DNA of 64,000 bases from Dolomedes plantarius. Taxonomy: Eukaryota; Arthropoda; Arachnida; Araneae; Dolomedidae. Shown here piece by piece: positions 35,221 to 44,494 of the stretch. The notes beneath the pieces were generated by a model. It ran no database searches and was not told the origin of the DNA. It was given only the letters and a program-made list of their open reading frames with translations. The first letter of the stretch is position 1, and the number at the start of each line of letters is the position of its first letter. The translations under genes were made by a program, and so were the position numbers. The DNA lies in contig OU015493.1 of assembly GCA_907164885.2 (NCBI GenBank), forward strand, positions 124,865,570 to 124,929,569, given 5' to 3'.

Positions 35221-38200
35221 ATGTATTGCAGATTGAGAGAAAGAACTGCAGTAATGTAAAATCTAAGTAATAACAATATAAAAATGGAGTAGAGCTTGGG
35301 ATAAATCCCCACCTTAGACATAAAAGTAAATTCTGTGTTTATTTTTCATCAACCCCTAAAATTAAGCTTTTTTGAACAACCTTGATGAGCTATATGACCT
35401 TTAATAGTCAGTAAATTCTACCAGAGGGTAGAAGTATTAAATAGTAACCCTCTTAATTAGTAAGGATAGGATAATCACTTCACTTTTAATTTTTGATGTG
35501 GTACAATGCATAAATTTTGCCAAAAACAAACATGATAGTTTAAAAGAGTTTCCTGCAAGATTCATTACCTTTATCATATTAAAGAACAAATTTTATGAGA
35601 CTTGGTAACATACATGTAACTAAGTCAAACATTTTATAAACTCAAATTATTCCATAATACTAAAGTCCAAGACTTTTTAACCAGGAACTTTGATTTTTAC
35701 ACAAAAAAATCAACAGAAAATATTTGGTAAAAACTTTCACATAAATGCCTTTGATGGTAATCAATTAATCATGAGTCCTAAAACTTGGAACAAAATTTGC
35801 ATTAGTCTACTAATTCAGCACATTATAAGTTTTAAGAAAAATTTTAGCTTGGCAGTGTTTATTTATTTGTTTGTTTTCATATCAGAGTCAATATAATTAA
35901 AAGGTCATCAATTAAAGAAATTTTTAAAAAATCAGTGAAAATTTTTATTACACGGACATTGGTATATCCCATCTGCAAAATGAAATTGATTATAACACTT
36001 TCATCAAACACATTGGCAAAGACATGCGACTAAGCTTAAATATCAATAAGTGCATCCACTTCAACACCGTTGAATGTTTGGTCCATAGAATTTAGGTTTG
36101 GTTTGGAGCGCTACGGTCATTTTATGCTACACGAGGGCTAATTAGACCGGGACCTACTGCTTAAAGCCGATTCCGAATGGCTACAAACATCCATGCCAAT
36201 AGTGTATAGAATTTAGACTAGTAGTCTTAATGTCTGAGGCCAGTGTCATAACTAAACTATCATTCCATACCACACAAAATTTTTATTCTCTAGACAGAAA
36301 AAAAAATGTTATATACTCACAGCATTATAAACAGAATATGCTGTTAAAACTTGAAACAGGGATTGTTGTCTGAAAAAGTAAAGAAAATTTTATACAATGT
36401 TATCAAGCACAATACAAAAAAATTTAATTAGCTCACTCATATGGATGATATGAATTGCTTTTTTTATATCTCAAAATCTTAACATAAAACAACTTGAAAA
36501 ATAATGAAGTTGACAGTTTGGTTAAGAAACTAATAGGGTAAAAATTGAGAACTAAACATTAAAGATAGTGAAATTCAGAAGAAAAAATACAGAAGAAACA
36601 AGTATTAGTTATACTGCTAACTTAAAAAAGTGAAAAAAGAAAGTCAAACATGACAAATTTTCTTAAGGTTTATTCCAACTGATATAAAAAATCCCTCTTC
36701 ATAAGTGCAGTCTTATTAGTTCTGTACCTTGGAACAAAAAGGGCCAAAGTCCATTTTAATCAAATATCAGAGAAAATCATTTCAGTTTACAAATCTTACT
36801 AATGGTTTGTATATAAATAACTTTCCAAGTTTTATTATTCAATTTTAGTCTTAGGTTTTGCCTACATTCAATATTATATTTATTTCGATTTCTTTTCCAT
36901 TTGTCACTTAAATTTCAAAGTTTTGGAGATGGCCCTTTTTGTCCCAAGGTAGAGAGTTATTGGCAAGCAAAATCTTAGTCATTAGGAAGCAGCTTATAGT
37001 ATAGTCATTGGCATTTCTCAATACATTTTATTCGGTGTACTGTGAAAGCATTTTAACAGTATTATGGGGTATTGCAGTTTACAAGCGAAATATAAATCAG
37101 TTGGATGGATGTATATAGCTACATGAGAATAGCTACTTAGATACATAGATGAGTGTAACTAGTTAACTATTAAGCATACATATAATGTTCTACAATTAAA
37201 TATGTCCCAAACATCAGAGAATATATACTATAGTCTGAATTTTTTTGAGTATGAAGAGAAGAGAAGCCTCCAAAAATTTTTAAATGTAATGACTAAATTA
37301 TTGAAACAAAAGAAGGTTAAACTTCTCTCTAAGTTGGAAATAAAATTAGGAATGAGCCTGCAAAAAAGTTAAAGTGAGAAATCGTTCACTACATGAATAT
37401 TCATTAAGAAAAAAAAATAGAGTTTCAGAAACAATAAATCAACAAATTATAGCTATTTATTCAGTTAATAGATAGATGCAAAGAAAAACAAGGTTTTAAA
37501 ACAAAGTTTAAATTTTTTCTATGTGTTTTTTATCTCTTGTGTTTGAGTGCTAATACATTCACCAGTGTGTTAATACACACTGGTGAAGGAGTTTTAATCA
37601 AGTGATATTGCTAGAAAGAAAAACTCAATGTTTATAGAGCTCTCCTGTGTTACAATTCATAAGCCTTAAAAAAAAAAATATGCACATGTTTTAAATAAAA
37701 ACTTTTGTACCATAGTCATTTTAAAAAACTTTTTAAATTTTTATGAGAGTTTCCCAAATTTTTTTTTCTATCATATTTTCATTTCTATTTAAACATGCAT
37801 AAACTACTAGTATGGTACATGCAGAGTGCCCATGCGACTATTTTAGTTGTTTTATACTGATGTGAACTTAAAAGTTTAAGAACAAATATTAAAAACAACA
37901 GGAACTGAGAGAATGATGTAAATAATAACAAAAATAAAATAATTTTTCCTTCTAAAAATATTAAAAAACACAATTCTACATCTGCATACAAATTTTAATT
38001 TAAAAATGAACATTGACACACACTTACTTAGGACCATATCTTTCACGAAATATGATATTGTTCCTAAAAGTTCTATTTACATCCAAATCAACTTGTCTGA
38101 TATCAGGAGAATATATACGAGACTGTTGAACCATTTCCTGAAATAAATTAATATCTAGTAAATAAATATTTAGAGACAGAGATTCACAAGAAAAATTGAA

Positions 38201-38438
38201 ATGAATAAGTATTGAAATTGTATGCAATATATCATACAAAATTCATCATACTTCATATTTTCCTTCTTGTTCAACTTTTATTTGTGGAACACCAAGCAAC
38301 CTTGTCCAAACTTCCCCTCTTACAGCATTTGGTATTCCCTTGTAAACCCTCTGCCGTAGCTACAATACACAATGGGGTAACAACAACAAAAAAAGTCAAT
38401 ATCTCTAAAAATTTAAATACATATGAACAAACATTAAA

Positions 38439-38509
<71 letters not shown>

Positions 38510-40179
38510 ATGTACATAGTTCCTTATCTCAGTCTTATATATAAATATCCAACTTTCAAAATCTGTTTTCAGTAAATTAAACTTGAAAACAAAAGCTGAA
38601 TATCATTAAATGAGCAACAGCAGTTTTCAGAGACAATATTAATTTGTGACTATATCAATTCCACATTCAGATGTTGTAACATGCATAAATGTCAGCAACA
38701 AAGTAATTAAAAGTCATAAAAATAAAAAATTTGGAGACATTCACTTCTGAAATATATTTAATATTAATTCATGATTATTTTGATAAAAAATAATACTTTT
38801 ACTGAATGAAAAATCTTAGGCATTAGGATTATACTCATATAAAGTAATAAACAGATTGCTTAATCTACTTTTATTAATAAGCAAATCTTTTGCAAAATGT
38901 TGTCATATAAATTCCATTTAAAGCTTATATTCTATTAAAAAGAAAATTTTGACACCCAGAATTGATTATTATAAACTTTTTCAACCGAGATGGATGATGT
39001 TAAAATGGTACTTTAACATTTTCTAAAATTTATAGTATTAATGTTTAATACTAAACATATTTTTACTTTCTCACTATCTTTGTATTTGTCCCAATTTTTA
39101 ATCATCTTCAGCCATTTTCCAAGTCTTTCATTTTCTCTCTCCCTAATCTACAAAAGAAATAATTGCCTCATTAAAATATTGAAAACAACAGGATTTCACA
39201 TTTTTAATCACAATTACCAGTAAAAAATAACAGAAATAAGATTTCAGAAACAAGACTTTGATAGTCTTTAAGACAAAATGAAATTAAGTCAAATGTAATG
39301 CACAATTCTGTGGGATCACAGTTCTCTAATGCCCAACAAGTGATGAAGAGGCTGTAATGGAAATGGTCAAGACTTCTGAAATAACATCCCTAATGTGAGT
39401 GAAATGCATGCATTTCTTGTCACTTATCTACAGCTGCTGACTCCATAAGGTATGCCAGCTTGGAAAGAATATTAATTTTTTTCCCTCATGATTTTGAGAA
39501 TTTAGATATCTAAAACCCAGTTCAAGGGAAGTAGTGTGTAATGTCTGAAATATAAATGTGTGCAGATTTAAATTTTTAAGCTAGGAGTTCCTAAACACAG
39601 AGTTAATTTCCTTCTCCATGAAACAATTAATGTACTTAACATGAGCATCTATAAAGAGGTGAAAGTATCTTACATAAGATACTAAATTTGGTGATAGATA
39701 AATAATTTTTAATAATAATAATTAAAAAAAAACTTAGAAAACACTAAGATACTTCAAATTAAGCAAATTAAATTTCTAACCACACACACATACACACATA
39801 AAAGTTACAATAATCAGAAATCTATAAAGATAAAATCTTAAATAAACAAATTCACTTACTTTAGTTTCATGGGCTGAAAGTTTTTCAGGAAGGCGGTGAT
39901 CGCTATAAGGAACAAATTAATTTTATTTGGAAATTAAAATGAGATATTTAAAGAAATTTTTAAGTTTAAATAGTTTTAGTATTCAACCCAAATCTAAATT
40001 ACAGACGGTACTTTCATAAATTTATACATGAAATTTTATACTGACAACAATTTTGATGAGCTCATTTGAAAAGTTGACAGAACACAATTTATATCTCACA
40101 ATTATATCTCTCTTCTGGGTTTAAACATATGAAATAACCTCTTACTATGGTATCCATGACAAATCAAGCATGCATGTTA

Positions 40180-40216
<37 letters not shown>

Positions 40217-43200
40217 AAAAAAAATTACAGTAGTTATAACAAGATTTGAAATGTAAAAACTGTAGGGGCTATAAAAATCTGATACAAAAATGTCACAAAT
40301 AGATGTTCATAATTTTCATGGAAATTTATGACAGATACAAAGGACACATGCTGATGTGCAAACAAAGAATAGAAATGACTGGGTCACAGAGAAGATACAT
40401 TCACCCGAGACTATTTATGCCTCTGCCAGTCAACTACATCTGGTACTCTTAGTAATTTTAATCAATTTAAGAGTGGTTATCGAGTGTGAATCATTTATGG
40501 TTTTCACTGATATCCAGACAGAAATTTTATAGCTTACCATGTATTAAATTTTATAGTACATGGAATTGGAGTTACTTTGGCCTCTCATTTATAAAGAAAA
40601 GACAGAGAGAAAATGCTTCCATCAAAGCTATCTATGTGCATGAATAATTAATCAAAAAAATAAGCCAAACTAACATACTGTATGAAACCATATCTGTCAG
40701 TAACATGGTAAACTTCTAATGCTGGATCTTCCCAAGAGAGAATTTCATTAGTTTCACTACGGCCAGCATCATATTTGGCTATCACAGCTTGATCTTCATC
40801 ACTGTTTTGAAGAATATCTGAATCATGTCCATCTGGAAAAAAAAATATATTCATATATATAGATATATTATATTATAGATATATTATACCTATAGATATA
40901 GATATATTATACCTATCTTTTGCTTCCATCACATAAAATATGCATTTATAGATAAAAGAATAATATACCACTCATCAGCTTAGAAGCACGATCCTTATAA
41001 CCACAAAGGCTACATTAAAAAGAAAGAATACTTAAAAGCTAAAAAAATTTGAAAATAAAATCTCATACATATTCATCCACTATCTCTCATACACAGTGAA
41101 GTTTCTCTAGGTGGCTACCTCTCAAAACGGCCACTTTTTTTCGGAACTATGACTAGCAGCCATAGAGGTTTCACTTTATACATATACAGTGGTATCTCCG
41201 AAAAGCGGACAGCCACGGGACCAAAAGTTTTGTCCGTTATTAGGAGGTGTCCGCTATTGGGGAGGTTTTTGCTCTTTTGTTTGACATTTCATTGAAAATT
41301 ACGCCTGCAATTTTAATTAAAAAGGAAAAATTAATTAGGCTAGAAAAGAATAACTATTTACTACTTTTCCTTTTACATGTGTGCTAATCCTTTTATCTTG
41401 CATTAAATAATCCCAAAATACAATGTATAGTAGTTAAATTATTTTAATTACTGCTGAAAAAAATCTCTTAAAGTTTGATTTCTCTTTTTTACACAACAAA
41501 CCTGTTTTTCAAGATGAATCTTCATAGGATTTAGCTTTGCTAGTCCCTCCGAATCTTCGTTGTTCAGAAAGAAATGTTTGAATTGTTCGCTGTATTTCAG
41601 TGCTTCCGAATAATCTTTGATTTTGCAGTCTTCCATTGGCGATTCCTCATCATCATCATCCTCAGAAAGGGCCAGTGCTTCAGTGGTGGCCCGATGAATG
41701 AAATTGGAAACACGCAGGTTTTCTTCCTCAATGGATAAATCGTCGTCTATCTTGACTTCCTTCTTCAACGCTGACATTTGAATCCAAATTGGCTACTAGA
41801 TCCGCAAGTTCAATTTTGCTTTTTCCGGTAGTGCTGTCAGTTGCCACTTCGCTTGTACTCAAAAATCCCGTCTTCTTAAAACACTTTAGAACGCACCCAG
41901 GTTCCACCTTTTTAAGGGCTGACGTAGTCCGGGAAATTGCATCCAAAACAGATACCGATTTTGCCAACTCTTCGCTGGATTTGCAGGAGATAATCTGTGT
42001 CAGAAGCAGATTTCTGTATCGTACTTTAAAGCTGCGGATAATTCCCTGAAATTGGCTGTAGCATTGTCCATGAACAGAATGATTTTTCTCTTTTGTTTTT
42101 TCATTTTGTTGTCTAACTCCACTAACCAATCGCTCATTATCTCAGTGGTTATTCACGCTTTCTTATTTGACTTCCATAAAACACTAAATTTTCGTACATC
42201 AATGTTCTTGAAACATCTAGGCTTCTTAGCTTTTCCAATAACAATTGAGTTTCGAAGTCTCCCAGCATGTTGCAACGCAGCAAGAGTGAGCCGCTCTTTT
42301 GAAATTTCTCGCCACTACATTTTCCACCCTTAAAACATAAGGTCTTGTCTGGAAGGACACGGCAAAAGAGGCCAGACTCATCGGCATCGAAAATGTCTCT
42401 GTCACCATATCCTTTGCATAAATATTTAAGCTTTCCAATCCAATCTGTTACTTCATTTGAATTTACAGATTTTTCTTCAACACAAATCTGTTTAAAAAAT
42501 ATGTTGTGACGTGTCCGGAATTTTTCCATCCATCCATTTGAGACGTTAAAAGTTTCTAATTTTGAAATGTTTGCCAAAATAATTGAAAGTTTTTCAAATT
42601 ACCTGTCCGCTATTCAGAGGGAATAACACGGATTGTCCTATATAAAAGGACTGGGACTCGTAAAAATGTGCGTTAATTAGAGGTGTCCGCTATTCGGGAG
42701 TGTCAGTTAAGGAGGTTCCACTGTATCATTTTTTTTTAGTTAGTTAGCTAGTTTTGAGTGAGTGAGTGAGTGAGAGATATCCCATCTGCAAAATGAAATT
42801 GATTATAACACTTTCATCAAACACATTGACAAAGACATGCGACTAAGCTTAAATATCAAGAAGTGCATCCACATCAACACTCTTGAATGTTTGGCACATA
42901 GAATTTAGACTAGAAGTCTTAATGTCTGAGGCCAGTGTCATAACTAAACTGTCATTCCATACCACACATCATAAATGAAGTCTTTATCCTGATAATAACA
43001 GACTAAAAAATATTAATGATTTGTGTAAATGTATCGAGGGTATATGCACCATGGGGGGTGATACTTTTATTGGAAGACTTTCTCCAAGAAAAGCATTGAG
43101 TTGCATTATTGTAATATTCTAGGAAAACCACAAAGGACAACTTAATACACGTCATAATAGCGATCGTCAGTTCACTTAAAAACCTCAGAAATCATAACTG

Positions 43201-44421
43201 CCACTGTTAAAATGGCGTAGCTCTAGAAAGCCATCTATTCCATTATAGAATAATTCAAACACTGACGATCTGTATCTCAAGCGAATCTTTGTTTTAGAGG
43301 AATTAAACTAGGTATAGTTGATAAAAATAATAGGAGTTTTATTCTCCTATATTTTATTCTGTTCTTTTGCATGTATGAAATTTTGAAGTAATTTTAAAAG
43401 ACAAAAATGCAAGAATACCGTATTTTTCAGACCATAAGACGCACCTACATAAAAAATTCGACTTAAAATTGGTGTGCGTCATATGGTACGAGGTAACACT
43501 AAGAATACCATATTTTTCGGACCATAAGACGCACCTACATAAAAAATTAGACTTAAAATTGACGTGCGTCATATGGTACGAGGTAACACTAAGAATACCG
43601 TACTTTTCGGACTCACATACATAAGACGTACATGCATAAAAAATTCGACTTAAAATTGGTGTGCGACTTTCGGTCCGAGGTAACACTAAAATAAAATGAC
43701 TACTTTATAATATACATTATAAATATTTTATACATATTTATTATTTACATTTTTTATCTTTATTAAGTAAGAAATTGAAAACATCTTTATAAACCTAACA
43801 AAATACAAAATATTCTTTTCTAAAAATCCTCTCCAAAATTTGAGGTGTGTCTTAGGGTACGAAAAATACGGTACTTCACAGAAAATAATATTTAAGAATA
43901 TTTCATCGACAATATCGGTATTAAGTTCGTTTTAAGATACTAGTGAATAGGCCAGTTTTCAGAGTTACGGAGACTCTTAGAAACACCAAAATGAATGGAG
44001 AAAAAAAAATCTTATTTGTGAACAATAGCACAAATTAAAACAAAATTTCTGTAAGCTTTAGAAACGATCAGAACCTAAACTTCCTAACTTTATACTGGAA
44101 TTCAGACATATTGTTCAAGGCGCGTAGAAAGTATTTTACTTTTCTAAATTATCAAGGCACAGAACACATAACTACTACATCATTAAGAAACCGGTTATTC
44201 ATTCTATTCCAGTGGTTACAAATTACTGACTCTCACTAAGCCCTTTCCTTTTTATCTACTTCAAAAGCAATCACACTAGATCAAAATTACCCGACATTAC
44301 GAGAATTCAACTTAAGCAAAGAGATTCACGAAAGTAATTTTCTTTACAATTTCTATAGATAAAAAAACAAAACAAAAAACACACACACACATATATATAT
44401 ATGTATGTATGTGTGTATTTT

Positions 44422-44494
<73 letters not shown>

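Larger units (their letters stand above)
34800..36320 (-). other. RN-tre intron 8
   Basis: Contains a (GT)n(TA)n array (35140-35217) and copy A of a 192-bp repeat with a retroposed insertion (35964-36276). Confidence 0.75.

Noticed and set aside
35118..35321. Frames rich in YIYIYI at 35118, 38212, 44307, 44405 and 51637
   Set aside because: Translations of (TA)n microsatellites.
43354..43686. 110-codon minus-strand frame with an internally repeated protein
   Set aside because: It is the translation of the triplicated MITE end, not a gene.
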